64,000 nucleotides of DNA, from the NCBI GenBank assembly GCA_963825405.1, contig CAWGTB010000003.1, forward strand, positions 186,001-250,000. The letters are read 5' to 3'. The translations under genes were made by a program, and so were the position numbers. Below are positions 1 through 9,158 of the stretch, in pieces. Below the pieces are notes generated by a model. That model did no database searches, was not told the DNA's origin, and was given only the letters and a program-made list of their open reading frames with translations. Position 1 is the stretch's first letter. The number at the start of each line of letters is the position of its first letter. Origin of the DNA: JACPNO01 sp963825405. GTDB taxonomy: Bacteria; Acidobacteriota; Terriglobia; Bryobacterales; Bryobacteraceae.

Positions 1-1359
1 GTTCGTGCAGCCCTTGTAAATGGACCAGTCCCGGACCTTCGACGTAGGTGTTGTCCAGGCTGAGCTTTCGAAGCTGGCGCAGGCCGGCCAAGCTGGCCAA
101 GCCAGTGTCGGAAACCGTGGTGCTGTTCAAGCTCAGCGCGGTCAATTTGACAAGCCGCGCCAGGTGCCGCACACCCAGATCGCCGATCTCGGTTGCCTTC
201 CAGATTCAGCTTGCGCAAGTGATCCAGGCCCGCAACATATGCGAGTTTCGCGTCGGTGACGCCGGTCGCGGCGAGCGAGACTTCCACGAGTTTGCCGCCT
301 TCCATGACCGCGGAGCCGCCGAGCGATCGGATCCACGCCGCCACCGCAGCATCGCCCTTTCCGGCCGGACGCGGATCGTGCTGCCGCGACCCGCCGGCGC
401 GCGCGGCTGGTTTCGAGCGACAACAACCGCGTCGCAGGCAGCGCCGCGCGCAGACCGTCCACGCCGGCGGACGTCGTTCGCGTGTACCGCAGGTCCACCT
501 CGCGCAGAGCCTTAAGCCGCTTCAGCCGTTCGAGGCCGGCGTTGGTGATGCGGGTGCGATACAGGTTCAGCTCTTCCAGGTTGGCCATGCCGCCGAGCTG
601 ATCCAGCCCTGCATCCGTAACGCCGGTGCCCATCAGGTTCAGTTTGCGCAGGTGCGTGAGCGGCTTGAGATAGATCAGACCCGCGTCGCTGATCTGCGTG
701 CCGTGCAGATCCAGATCTTCGAGGTTCCGCAAATCGCTCAGATGCTGCAGTCCGGCATCGGTGATGAGCGTGTCTCCGGCCCAAAGGCGGTGCAGAGCGA
801 CGCCATGCCCTTCACGTTGCTCGAGACCTTCGTCGTCGACTGGGCACAGCGTGATATCGAGCGCTTCCAGTTTGCGAAAAGGCGCCAGCGTGCGGCCCTT
901 TACGCTCGCCTGCCGCAGCACCAGTTCCTTCAGATTCACCAGGCCGCGGATCTCCTGAAGCCCGGGATCGTGAAAGCGGATGCGGTCCAGGAAGTGATAA
1001 CTGAAGGTCAGTTTTTCCAGGGTCAATACTGGCGCGATGAAGCGCAGATCGGTGCTGAGGTCTTTGCCGCCATCGGCATTCCGATTCCAAATGGGACCGG
1101 GTAGATGGAGTTCTTTCAGATGACGCAGGCCGCTCAGCCGTTCCAGGTCGGGCGGTTCGACATTCATGCCCACCCAATCGACCACTTCCAGCTCGAAATC
1201 TCCGGCGGGCAGTGCGGCCACGTCGCGAATCAGCCCATGTCCGCCCTTCAGCCCCACCGCGCCGCCCATGAACAAAGTCCATTCGGCCACTTGACGGTCC
1301 TGTGCCCAAGCGCCGGGCAGACACCCCGCCGCGGTTAGAACCAGCACCAGGAACCGCAT
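1..1359 (-). pseudogene. Exported leucine-rich-repeat protein, frame-disrupted and cut by the window edge
   Basis: The intact first part starts at 1359 with a signal peptide (hydrophobic run ending in GAWAQ). From about residue 195 it carries 24-residue repeats of the type ITDAGL-xx-L-xx-L-xx-L-xL, the bacterial LRR_RI-like form common in Acidobacteria and Planctomycetes. After residue ~315 this frame becomes arginine-rich nonsense. The LRR pattern resumes in a second frame from about position 350 (WIRSLGGSAVMEGGKLVEV), then in a third frame below about 200 (TEIGDLGVRHLARL, VSDTGLASLAGL), and runs off the left edge. At least two single-base shifts are therefore present, either real decay or assembly error. 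LRR proteins usually bind proteins or surfaces; no ligand can be inferred. The gene follows the quinoprotein on the same strand with a short gap. Confidence 0.6.
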
Positions 1360-1397
1360 GTCTGGAATTGTAACAAGCGGGCTTGCCGCGCTTCAGG

Positions 1398-3689
1398 TCA
1401 CGGCAGTCCGAAACAGAGAATATTCGGACCGGCGGCCACGGCGACGTACTGTTTGCCGCCGGCCAGGTAAGTCATAGGAGAAGCACGCCAGCTATGGCCG
1501 TCGCCGAGCTCGCTCGAATTGTTAGTTTGGAATTGCCACAGGTCTTTGCCGGTTTTGGCATCGACTGCGGCGAATGCCCCGCTATCCTCGCCGAAGAACA
1601 CTACGCCGCCGCCGGTCGACAGCACGCCGCCCCAACTGTCGCCCGGACCGATCTGCGGCACTTCCCAGACTCGCTTCCCGGTCTCGATGTCGATCGCGCG
1701 CAAAAACTTTCGACCCGGCTCTGCCACCGCCGGATGCGGACTCCACAAATACGGCGGCTTTATGTAGACGTAGCAGGCTTCCAGGGTCATCAGGTAAAAC
1801 AGCTTGGTGGACGGATTGTGCGCCATCGACATCCAGTTCGTGGCGCCCAGAACCGATGGACAGGCTTTGGTACCTTCGTGCGTCGGGTCGGCGCCCGGCA
1901 GCAGAATGGGACGGCCGTCCTTGCCGATCCCGCTCGCCCAGTTCAGCGTGTCGACAAATTTTTCGGCCAGCAACAGTTCGCCATTGGTCCGGTCGAGCAC
2001 GTAGAGAAAACCGTTGCGGTTGGCTTGGATCAGCAGCTTGCGTTCCCGGCCGTGATACTGCCGGTCGACCACCATGGGCGTTTGCCCGGCGTCCCAATCG
2101 TGCACATCGTGCGGGGTGAACTGAAAATGCCACTTCAAGGTTCCGTTATCCGGATTCAGCGCCACCACCGATGCGGTATATAAGTTGTCGCCTTTCCGAT
2201 CGTCACCATCAATGGGCGGAAAGGGATTTCCCACGCCCCAAAACACGGTGTCGGTTTCAGAGTCGTAGGTTCCGGTCATCCAGGTAGCCCCACCGCCGCC
2301 GCCACTCGCCAGAGCGCTTCCCTTCCAGGTTTCCGCCAGCGGCTCGCCGGGCTTCGGGACGGTCCAGAAACGCCAAACGCGCTCGCCGGTGGTCACTTTG
2401 TACGCAGAAAGAAATCCACGGATGCCCAAGTCGCCGCCCGAAATTCCGGTGATCACCAGGTCCTTCACCACGATGGGCGCGGACGTATTCCCGTAATTGT
2501 TGTTGTTGGACTCGTCCGGAATTTTCGTGTCCCAGAGCAATTGGCCGGTCACGCGGTGCAGAGCGATCAGGTGCGCATTGTCGGTCACCATGAACACGCG
2601 GTCGCCCAGAACGGCTACGCCGCGATTGGTTCCCTTGGCCGGGTCGCCGGTCACCGTCTTGGACCGCTCGCGCTGATAGTGCCAGATCGTACGTCCCGAT
2701 TGCGCGTCCAGCGCAAACACCTGGTTGGGCCCGGTTACGAACATCACCCCGTCCACCACTACCGGTGTTACTTCCAGCACGAAATGGTTGATGGGGAAGA
2801 CCCACTTCATGGCGAGATTTTTCACGTTGGCCGTGGTGATTTGGTCGAGCGCGCTGTGGCGGTTGCCGCCGATATCGCCATGGTAGGTCGGCCAGTCGCC
2901 GGGCTTCGGATGCGCCACCTGCTCGAACGTCAATCCACCCGCAGACTCGATGGGCACGATTTTCATGCCCGCTGTCATGCCGGTGAGTGAACTCAAATAG
3001 GCCACCACGTCGCGGCACTCGTCGGCGCTGCAGCGCGGCTTCGGCATGAGTGAGCCGGGTTCCTGAGTCAACTCCGCGATCTGCTCTTGCTTGAGCAAAT
3101 GAAACTGTCCGGTGAGATCCTGCACCTGGACGCTGTAGCGGTTTCTGTTGCGCGCGAATCCGCGTATCATCCGTCCGTCATTGAGGCGCACGCTGACTAC
3201 TTCATAACCTGGTTTGATCGTCGCCGATGGCTCACGAACCGCCTGGACAATTTCATCCAGGGTCATTTGCAGGCCGATTGCGGAAAGGTCAGGTCCCACT
3301 GCTTTGCCGCGGCCGAGGACCGTATGGCAGCCTGCGCAGCCGCCCTTGCCAAAGAAAAATTGCTCTCCCGCACTGCGGTCGCCGGGCGCATTCGCCCCCG
3401 ACGCTGTCGCGTTAAGCGATACCACGTACGCCGTGATCGCATCCAGTTCCGCTGCAGGCAGGTCGAAGGCAGGCATGCCCGCATCCGGAATGCCGCGGTG
3501 GATCACGTCCCGCAGCTCGCTCGCGGACCTGGATCGCAACTCGCGGTTGCCCGCCAGCGTCGGGCCGCGTTCCGTGCCGTGGGCATCTGTTCCATGGCAT
3601 ACAGCGCAGCGCGCGGCGAACACCCGCCCGCCATCCTGCGCCAGAGCCATACTGGACATCAACAATATGTAAAAAGTGATCAGCCGCAC
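1398..3689 (-). CDS. Exported c-type cytochrome fused to PQQ-dependent dehydrogenase propeller
   Basis: 763 residues. A signal peptide (about 1-18) is followed by two haem-c sites, CAVCH at 28-32 and CAGCH at 118-122. From about residue 250 to the end there is an eight-bladed quinoprotein propeller beginning GDWPTYHGDIGGNRHSAL and containing the typical ACPSVLGATNWMSMAHNP stretch. Family knowledge: such proteins oxidise alcohols or sugars in the periplasm using PQQ and pass electrons to the attached cytochrome. The usual order in soluble quinohaemoproteins is propeller then cytochrome; here the cytochromes are N-terminal, an arrangement frequent in Acidobacteria. The substrate cannot be told from sequence. 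No pqq biosynthesis gene is in the window. The start is set by the signal peptide. Confidence 0.85.
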   Translation of the reverse strand: MRLITFYILLMSSMALAQDGGRVFAARCAVCHGTDAHGTERGPTLAGNRELRSRSASELRDVIHRGIPDAGMPAFDLPAAELDAITAYVVSLNATASGANAPGDRSAGEQFFFGKGGCAGCHTVLGRGKAVGPDLSAIGLQMTLDEIVQAVREPSATIKPGYEVVSVRLNDGRMIRGFARNRNRYSVQVQDLTGQFHLLKQEQIAELTQEPGSLMPKPRCSADECRDVVAYLSSLTGMTAGMKIVPIESAGGLTFEQVAHPKPGDWPTYHGDIGGNRHSALDQITTANVKNLAMKWVFPINHFVLEVTPVVVDGVMFVTGPNQVFALDAQSGRTIWHYQRERSKTVTGDPAKGTNRGVAVLGDRVFMVTDNAHLIALHRVTGQLLWDTKIPDESNNNNYGNTSAPIVVKDLVITGISGGDLGIRGFLSAYKVTTGERVWRFWTVPKPGEPLAETWKGSALASGGGGGATWMTGTYDSETDTVFWGVGNPFPPIDGDDRKGDNLYTASVVALNPDNGTLKWHFQFTPHDVHDWDAGQTPMVVDRQYHGRERKLLIQANRNGFLYVLDRTNGELLLAEKFVDTLNWASGIGKDGRPILLPGADPTHEGTKACPSVLGATNWMSMAHNPSTKLFYLMTLEACYVYIKPPYLWSPHPAVAEPGRKFLRAIDIETGKRVWEVPQIGPGDSWGGVLSTGGGVVFFGEDSGAFAAVDAKTGKDLWQFQTNNSSELGDGHSWRASPMTYLAGGKQYVAVAAGPNILCFGLP

Positions 3690-3735
3690 CGTCTTGCGAT
3701 TCTACACCAAGCGTCTGCGGCGCGAAGTAGGGGAG

Positions 3736-3969
3736 TCAGCGACGGAACGGACTCAGGCTCAGGAGCCGGGTGCTGCCGCTGAAGCTGACGAGCGGTCGCG
3801 TGCGCCTGCTGCGGACGACAGAACACCGAGGGGAAGCAATCAGACCCGCCACGCCGGACACGATCATCATTACCGACAGCGCTAGCCCGGCGATTACCAC
3901 GGGTATCGCGAAAAAGGGAGCCGGACTCGCCGGATTCATACGCAATAGCATCAGAAAGCCGATAAACAT
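3736..3969 (-). CDS. Candidate small membrane protein (77 residues), weakly supported
   Basis: The stretch between the quinoprotein start (3689) and the small proline-rich gene at 4180 holds no recognisable gene. The best candidate is this minus-strand frame starting MFIGFLMLL, preceded by a GGAAGG Shine-Dalgarno nine bases upstream. It contains one clear membrane segment (FFAIPVVIAGLALSVMMIV) followed by an arginine/serine-rich tail. An upstream frame beginning MARFVLNQNT at 4048 reads plausibly into the same region, so a small gene with another frameshift is possible. No homology is recognised. Open frames in GC-rich DNA can arise by chance. Confidence 0.25.
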   Translation of the reverse strand: MFIGFLMLLRMNPASPAPFFAIPVVIAGLALSVMMIVSGVAGLIASPRCSVVRSRRTRPLVSFSGSTRLLSLSPFRR

Positions 3970-4179
3970 TCGGACCATCCTTCCGTACCCGCACCGGCGA
4001 GTCGCCGACGGGCACGCTCGTATTCTGATTGAGCACGAATCTTGCCATTTCGCCAAATACAACATCTGAAGGGATCTTCGATCCCCTGAACGATGTGACG
4101 ATTTAGCTGTAGACGTAAGATTTACCAGCCTGACTAGAGTGGCCCTCATTGTGCAGAAAGGAGGGGGAGGAGAAATCGA

Positions 4180-4335
4180 ATGGCTGAACCGAAGCTTCCA
4201 CCGTTGCCACCGCGTGATCCGGATCCGGAAGATCCCTATCCTGAACCTGTGGGTCCGAACCCAGATGAACCCGGCCCTGACGTGAGACCGGGGATCGATC
4301 CGGATATGAGTCCGAAGCCTCTGCGCGCTATTTAA
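4180..4335 (+). CDS. Small proline/aspartate-rich protein (51 residues)
   Basis: A 51-codon frame starting MAEPKLPPLPPRDPDP and ending MSPKPLRAI, stop TAA. It is preceded by a very strong purine-rich ribosome-binding site (AAAGGAGGGGGAGGAG, 4157-4172) at good spacing, which is the main reason to call it. About one third of residues are proline, alternating with Asp, Glu and Gly, so the chain should be extended and disordered. No signal peptide or membrane segment is present. It converges on the dihydroorotate-dehydrogenase-like gene, ending 12 bases before that gene's stop. Function unknown. Confidence 0.5.
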   Translation: MAEPKLPPLPPRDPDPEDPYPEPVGPNPDEPGPDVRPGIDPDMSPKPLRAI

Positions 4336-4346
4336 TCTGCAGCGTA

Positions 4347-5351
4347 TCAATGCGCGCGCGGCGCATAGCTGCTGAGAACCCGCATGTAGTTGCCGCGCTC
4401 ATACGCCGAGGGGCTGGATACGGACTGATAACTCATGCTGCCTTGCAACTGGTGGACAGATTCGTATTCGTGTTCTTCCATCCACTGCACCAGATCCTCT
4501 TTCATGGCCTGTGCGTAAGAAATTCCTCGCTGGAGCAGAACAGAGGTCATCATGGCCACTCGCGCGCCGGCCAGCATGGCTTTGAGTGCATCGACCGCGG
4601 AATGAACGCCGCCGGTGATCGCCAGATCGGCTTTCACTTTTCCATAAATGATCGCCACCCAGTGCAGCCGCAAACGAAGCTCACTGGGATGGCTGAGCGT
4701 CAGGTCCGGTATCACTTCCAGGGTTTGCAGATCGAAATCAGGCTGGTAGAAGCGATTAAAAAGCACCAGCCCCTTCGCGCCGGCGTCGTCGAGGCGGCGG
4801 GCAACATGCGGGATCGAGCTGAAGAACGGCGCCAGTTTCACGGCAACCGGGATGTGGACACGCGCGACTACTTCGCGCACTAAATCGCAGTAGCCTGCCT
4901 CGATCCGCTCCCCACTGAAGTCGGGGTCGGTGGGCAGATCGTAAATGTTCAACTCCAGGGCATCGGCACCGGCCTCTTGCATCAGTGCGGCGTAGCGCAG
5001 CCAGCCGCCGGTGGAAACGCCGTTGAGGCTCGCGATTACCGGAATCCGCACCGCCGCCTTGGCCTTGCGGATGTGTTCCAGGTAAGCGTCGGGGCCAATG
5101 TTGTAGGCCGTGAGATCGGGAAAGTAACTCAGCGACTCCGCGTAACTCTCTTCGCCGCCGGATAGCGCCTGGTCGAGCGCCTCACTCTCCAGATCGATCT
5201 GTTCCTCGAAGAGGGAATGCAGCACCACCGCGCCCAGCCCGGCGTCTTCCATGCGCCGGATGTTGTCGACATCGCGGCAAAGCGGGCCGGCGGACGCAAC
5301 CAGTGGGCTTCGCAAACGGATTCCCAGATAGCTTGTTGTGAGATCAACCAT
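4347..5351 (-). CDS. Dihydroorotate-dehydrogenase-like FMN protein linked to nifJ
   Basis: 334 residues forming a complete FMN-binding TIM barrel of the dihydroorotate/dihydropyrimidine dehydrogenase family. Visible are the N-terminal VASAGPLCRDVDNIRRMEDAG, the LELNIYDLPTDP strand, VKLAPFF with a conserved lysine, and the C-terminal phosphate-binding ITGGVHSAVDALKAMLAGA. The start overlaps the end of nifJ by eight bases, so the two are surely cotranscribed and probably translationally coupled. This subfamily (annotated dihydroorotate dehydrogenase-like) is often found beside pyruvate:ferredoxin oxidoreductase and not among pyrimidine genes. That suggests a ferredoxin-dependent reductase rather than PyrD, but its substrate is unknown. 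Confidence 0.85.
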   Translation of the reverse strand: MVDLTTSYLGIRLRSPLVASAGPLCRDVDNIRRMEDAGLGAVVLHSLFEEQIDLESEALDQALSGGEESYAESLSYFPDLTAYNIGPDAYLEHIRKAKAAVRIPVIASLNGVSTGGWLRYAALMQEAGADALELNIYDLPTDPDFSGERIEAGYCDLVREVVARVHIPVAVKLAPFFSSIPHVARRLDDAGAKGLVLFNRFYQPDFDLQTLEVIPDLTLSHPSELRLRLHWVAIIYGKVKADLAITGGVHSAVDALKAMLAGARVAMMTSVLLQRGISYAQAMKEDLVQWMEEHEYESVHQLQGSMSYQSVSSPSAYERGNYMRVLSSYAPRAH

Positions 5352-7278
5352 GGACCAGTGCCTCCCTAGGCGCTTCCCAGCTTTCAGCCAAGTGCTCGTA
5401 GAATTTGCGATGCTGCCGGACGTCGCTTTGCGCCTCGGCCAGCAGCTTCCGTGCTGCTTCGGGATTACTATGCAGCAGCATGGTGTAGCGCGCCTCGTTG
5501 TAAACGTACTTGTCGAGGGGCAGCGTCGGTGGGCGCGAATCGAGTTGGAACGGATTCTTTCCCTGCGCCGCCAACGCCGGATGGTAGCGGTAGAGCGGCC
5601 AATAGCCGCTGTCGACGGCCGCCTTTTGTTGCTCCAGACCGTGGACCATATCGTAGCCGTGAGCGATGCAGTGGCTGTAGGCGATGATCAGCGAGGGCCC
5701 GTCATACGCTTCGGCTTCGACCAGGGCTTTCAGCGTGTGGGTGTCGCCGGCGCCCATGGCCACGCGGGCGACGTAGACATTGCCGTACATCATCGCCATC
5801 ATGCCCAAATCTTTTTTGCCGGATGCTTTGCCGCCGGCGGCGAATTTGGCCACCGCGCCGCGGGGTGTGGCCTTCGACATCTGGCCGCCCGTATTCGAGT
5901 AAACTTCCGTGTCCAGTACGAGCACGTTGACGTTACGGCCCGATGCCAGCACGTGATCCAGGCCGCCATAGCCGATGTCGTAAGCCCAGCCGTCGCCGCC
6001 CACCAGCCACACGTTTTTCTTCACCAGCGCATCACCCAAGCTCACTAGGTTGCGGCTCTCGGCGGTATCGAAGGCGGCCAGTTTCTCTTTCAGACTTAGC
6101 ACACGCTGCCGCTGAGCAAAGATGCCGGCTTCGGTCGATTGATCCGCATCGAGCAACCGGCGGACCAACTCATCGTCCAATTGCGGCGCGAGCTTTTCCA
6201 ACAGCAGGCGCGCCTGTGTGTTCTGATGATCGATGCTAAGGCGAATGCCCAGGCCGAATTCCGCGTTGTCCTCAAACAGCGAGTTGGCCCAGGCGGGGCC
6301 GCGGCCATCGCGGTTGGAGGCGTAAGGCGTGGTGGGCAGGTTGCCGCCGTAAATCGATGAGCAGCCGGTCGCGTTAGCAATCACCATACGATCGCCGAAG
6401 AGCTGCGTGATGAGCTTGATGTACGGAGTTTCGCCGCAGCCCGCGCAGGCGCCGGAAAATTCAAACAGCGGCTGCAGCACCTGCACGTCCTTAACCAGGG
6501 AGTGATTCATCTGGCTGCGGTTCATCTCCGGAACGTTCAGGAAGAAATCCCAGTTGACTCGTTCGGCATCGCGGAGGGGGGGCTGTGGCACCATGTTGAT
6601 GGCCTTGTGCTTCACCTCGCTCTTGCTTTTAGCCGGGCACACAGTGACGCAGAGCGCGCAGCCCGTGCAGTCTTCCACCGCGACTTGCAGCAGGTATTTC
6701 TGGCTGCCGAACTCTTTCCAGCGCGCGGGCGCGGATTTGAATGTCGCCGGCGCGTCGCTTAACAACTCGGGTTCACAAATCTTGCTGCGGATCACGCCAT
6801 GCGGACACACCAGCACGCACTTGCCGCACTGGATGCAGAGATCTTCATCCCATGCCGGAACCTCGAGGGCAATATTGCGTTTCTCCCATTGGGCGGTGCC
6901 GGTCGGGAACGTGCCATCGACTGGCAGCGCGCTCACGGGCAATGAGTCGCCTTCGCCCGATATCATTGGCCCCTGCACATTGCGGACAAATTCAGGAGCG
7001 CGCATCGGCACGGGCGGCAGAATATCGAAGGTGCTGGACGGCTGCGTGGGGATTTTCACTTCGCGAAGATGATCGAGCGCGGCGTCAACCGCGGCAAAGT
7101 TTTTTCGGATGACAGCCTCTCCGCGTTTCCCGTAGGTTTTTTCGGTGGCATGCTTGATGGCTGCAATGGCGTCCTCGCGCGGCAAAATGCCGCTGATGGC
7201 GAAGAAGCAGGTCTGCATGATGGTGTTGATGCGGCTGCCCATCCCGGACTCGCGCGCCACTCTGTACCCGTCGATCAC
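5344..7278 (-). CDS. nifJ: Pyruvate:ferredoxin (flavodoxin) oxidoreductase, C-terminal part of split nifJ
   Basis: 644 residues from the GTG at 7278, matching the second half of NifJ. It has two 4Fe-4S sites of the ferredoxin-like domain (CIQCGKCVLVCP and CTGCALCVTVCP), a further cluster/TPP region CAGCGETPYIKL, and the thiamine-diphosphate motif GDGWAYDIGYGG with the metal-binding TEVYSNTGGQ. It continues the gene at 7275-8906 after a one-base shift: restoring one T gives the family-typical KKIRFYVIDGYRVA. The two parts total about 1187 residues, the normal NifJ length. NifJ converts pyruvate, CoA and oxidised ferredoxin to acetyl-CoA, CO2 and reduced ferredoxin in the cytoplasm. The GTG overlaps the upstream TGA, so coupled translation of two chains cannot be excluded, but the break lies inside a conserved domain. 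Confidence 0.88.
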   Translation of the reverse strand: MIDGYRVARESGMGSRINTIMQTCFFAISGILPREDAIAAIKHATEKTYGKRGEAVIRKNFAAVDAALDHLREVKIPTQPSSTFDILPPVPMRAPEFVRNVQGPMISGEGDSLPVSALPVDGTFPTGTAQWEKRNIALEVPAWDEDLCIQCGKCVLVCPHGVIRSKICEPELLSDAPATFKSAPARWKEFGSQKYLLQVAVEDCTGCALCVTVCPAKSKSEVKHKAINMVPQPPLRDAERVNWDFFLNVPEMNRSQMNHSLVKDVQVLQPLFEFSGACAGCGETPYIKLITQLFGDRMVIANATGCSSIYGGNLPTTPYASNRDGRGPAWANSLFEDNAEFGLGIRLSIDHQNTQARLLLEKLAPQLDDELVRRLLDADQSTEAGIFAQRQRVLSLKEKLAAFDTAESRNLVSLGDALVKKNVWLVGGDGWAYDIGYGGLDHVLASGRNVNVLVLDTEVYSNTGGQMSKATPRGAVAKFAAGGKASGKKDLGMMAMMYGNVYVARVAMGAGDTHTLKALVEAEAYDGPSLIIAYSHCIAHGYDMVHGLEQQKAAVDSGYWPLYRYHPALAAQGKNPFQLDSRPPTLPLDKYVYNEARYTMLLHSNPEAARKLLAEAQSDVRQHRKFYEHLAESWEAPREALVHG

Positions 7279-8906
7279 GTAGAACGAATTTTCTTAATGA
7301 TGATCTGCTGTTGCGCGCGATAGGGCAGGTGCTGCCAAACCTCGTCGGCGCTATATGAGCTATTCAGCAAAAATGTGGCGCCGGGCAGAGCCGCATCCAG
7401 TATGGGAAGCCGTTCCAGGAACTGGAACTGATGGCACGCGATGAAATTGGCCCGCGTCACCAGATACGCGGAGCGAATCGGCTTAGGGCCAAAACGCAGA
7501 TGGGAAATCGTGACGGAGCCGGATTTCTTGGAATCGTACACGAAATACCCCTGTGCATAATTCCCGGTCTCTTCGCCGATGATCTTGATCGAATTTTTGT
7601 TCGCGCCCACGGTGCCGTCCGCTCCTAAGCCATAAAAAAGGCAGCGCACGGTGGCCGGGTCTTCGGTCGAGAAGGCCGGATCGTAATCCAGGCTGGTATG
7701 GGTGATGTCATCGACGATCCCCACGGTGAAATGGTTCTTGGGCTTGGGTCCGGCCGCCTCGCGAAAAACACCGGCCACCATGGCGGGCGTGAATTCCTTG
7801 GAGGAGAGGCCATACCGTCCGCCGATAATCCGCGGAGGCCGGCTCTCCCAGCCCTCCTGAATTGCCGCGACGACGTCCAGATAAAGCGGCTCGCCGATGC
7901 TGCCGGGCTCCTTGGTGCGGTCGAGCACGATGAGCGTCTTCACCGAAGCCGGCAACGCATCGATGAAATGGCCGATGGAAAATGGCCGGAACAGCCGCAC
8001 CTTCAGCAGGCCCACTTTCTCGCCCGCGGCCACCAGGTGATTGACGGTCTCAGTTGCGGTTTCGGCGCCGGAACCCATCAGGACGATCACGCGTTCGGCA
8101 TCGGGCGCGCCAACGTAATCGAACAGATGATATTGGCGGCCGGTGAGGCGGGCGAATTTGTCCATGGCATTCTGCACGATGGTGGAGCAGGCCAGGTAAT
8201 ACGGATTAGCGGCTTCCCGAGCTTGAAAATAGACATCCGGATTTTGCGCCGTGCCGCGGATGAACGGATGATCCGGCGACAAACCACGTGCGCGATGCGC
8301 CTGTACCAGATCGTCGTCGATCATCGCCCGCATGTCTTCGATCGCAAGCTGTTCCACCTTGGCAACTTCGTGCGAGGTCCGGAAGCCATCGAAAAAGTGC
8401 AGAACCGGCACGCGGCTTTCGAGCGTGCCCGCTTGGGCGATGAGCGCATTGTCCATCACTTCCTGCACGGAGTTGGAGGCCAGCATCGCGAAACCGGTGG
8501 CGCGCACGGCCATGACGTCCTGATGATCGCCAAAGATGGAAAGCGCCTGCGATGCCAGCGAGCGCGCGGCCACGTGGAACACGGTCGACGTGAGTTCCCC
8601 GGCGATCTTGTACATGTTGGGGATCATGAGCAGCAGGCCCTGCGAGCAGGTGAACGTGGTCGCGAGCGCGCCGCCTTGCAGCGCTCCGTGCAAAGCTCCG
8701 GCCGCCCCGCCTTCACTTTGCATTTCAATGACGGTGGGCACCGCGCCCCATAGGTTTGAGTTGGCCTGCGAAGACCATTGATCCGCCCATTCGCCCATTG
8801 GCGACGAGGGTGTAATCGGATAAATCGCGATCACCTCATTCACTTTGTGGGCGACATACGCCGCCGCCTCATTGCCATCGATGGTGACCATGGATCGCTT
8901 CATCAA
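7275..8906 (-). CDS. nifJ: Pyruvate:ferredoxin (flavodoxin) oxidoreductase, N-terminal part of split nifJ
   Basis: 543 residues covering NifJ domains I and II and the start of domain III. The N-terminus MVTIDGNEAAAYVAHKVNEV, the TPP/pyruvate-binding YPITPSSPMGEWADQW, the transketolase-like domain II (VIVLMGSGAETATETVNHL), and the EKR region with GLGADGTVGANKNSIKII are all as expected. The frame ends at a TGA inside the conserved KFYVIDGY segment, immediately overlapping the next frame (see the C-terminal part). This is the first gene of a nifJ/dihydroorotate-dehydrogenase-like unit. A palindrome about 150 bases upstream may be its operator. A pyruvate:ferredoxin enzyme points to a low-oxygen or ferredoxin-based side of metabolism in an organism that otherwise shows respiratory quinoproteins. 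Confidence 0.9.
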   Translation of the reverse strand: MMKRSMVTIDGNEAAAYVAHKVNEVIAIYPITPSSPMGEWADQWSSQANSNLWGAVPTVIEMQSEGGAAGALHGALQGGALATTFTCSQGLLLMIPNMYKIAGELTSTVFHVAARSLASQALSIFGDHQDVMAVRATGFAMLASNSVQEVMDNALIAQAGTLESRVPVLHFFDGFRTSHEVAKVEQLAIEDMRAMIDDDLVQAHRARGLSPDHPFIRGTAQNPDVYFQAREAANPYYLACSTIVQNAMDKFARLTGRQYHLFDYVGAPDAERVIVLMGSGAETATETVNHLVAAGEKVGLLKVRLFRPFSIGHFIDALPASVKTLIVLDRTKEPGSIGEPLYLDVVAAIQEGWESRPPRIIGGRYGLSSKEFTPAMVAGVFREAAGPKPKNHFTVGIVDDITHTSLDYDPAFSTEDPATVRCLFYGLGADGTVGANKNSIKIIGEETGNYAQGYFVYDSKKSGSVTISHLRFGPKPIRSAYLVTRANFIACHQFQFLERLPILDAALPGATFLLNSSYSADEVWQHLPYRAQQQIIIKKIRST

Positions 8907-9057
8907 TCAGTACCCTCCCAAACGTCTACGACGTTGTTGATAAAGGCACTTGGCGGGCCGAACGGAAGCAATGGCAAATCAACGCGGTACGGCTCGGGCA
9001 GGGTGAAGATGCGGTAAATGGCCCAATCGACTGGGTGAGAATCCCCCGCGCTAGCGC

Positions 9058-9074
9058 TGTTTCATTTTGAAACA
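9058..9074. promoter_or_regulatory. Perfect palindrome in the nifJ/9159 divergent intergenic region
   Basis: TGTTTCA-TTT-TGAAACA, a perfect 7-bp inverted repeat with a 3-base centre. It lies between the divergent starts of nifJ (8906) and the small gene at 9159, roughly 150 and 85 bases from them. The symmetry and position fit an operator for a dimeric regulator, but no regulator can be named. The rest of this 252-base gap shows no further clear signal. Confidence 0.35.
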
Positions 9075-9158
9075 AATTGGCTCTCCGGGCCCACTATCAG
9101 GTATGGTGCAACGTTATTATGCCGGCTCCGTGGGAACCGCGCGTTTGATGGTGGGTTC

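Noticed and set aside
7270..7290. Programmed frameshift in nifJ
   Set aside because: No clear slippery heptamer and downstream structure noted, and the break is inside a conserved domain; a missing base is simpler.
9058..9074. NifA upstream activator site (TGT-N10-ACA)
   Set aside because: Spacing is 11, not 10, and no sigma-54 promoter was found by eye nearby, so the match was not accepted.
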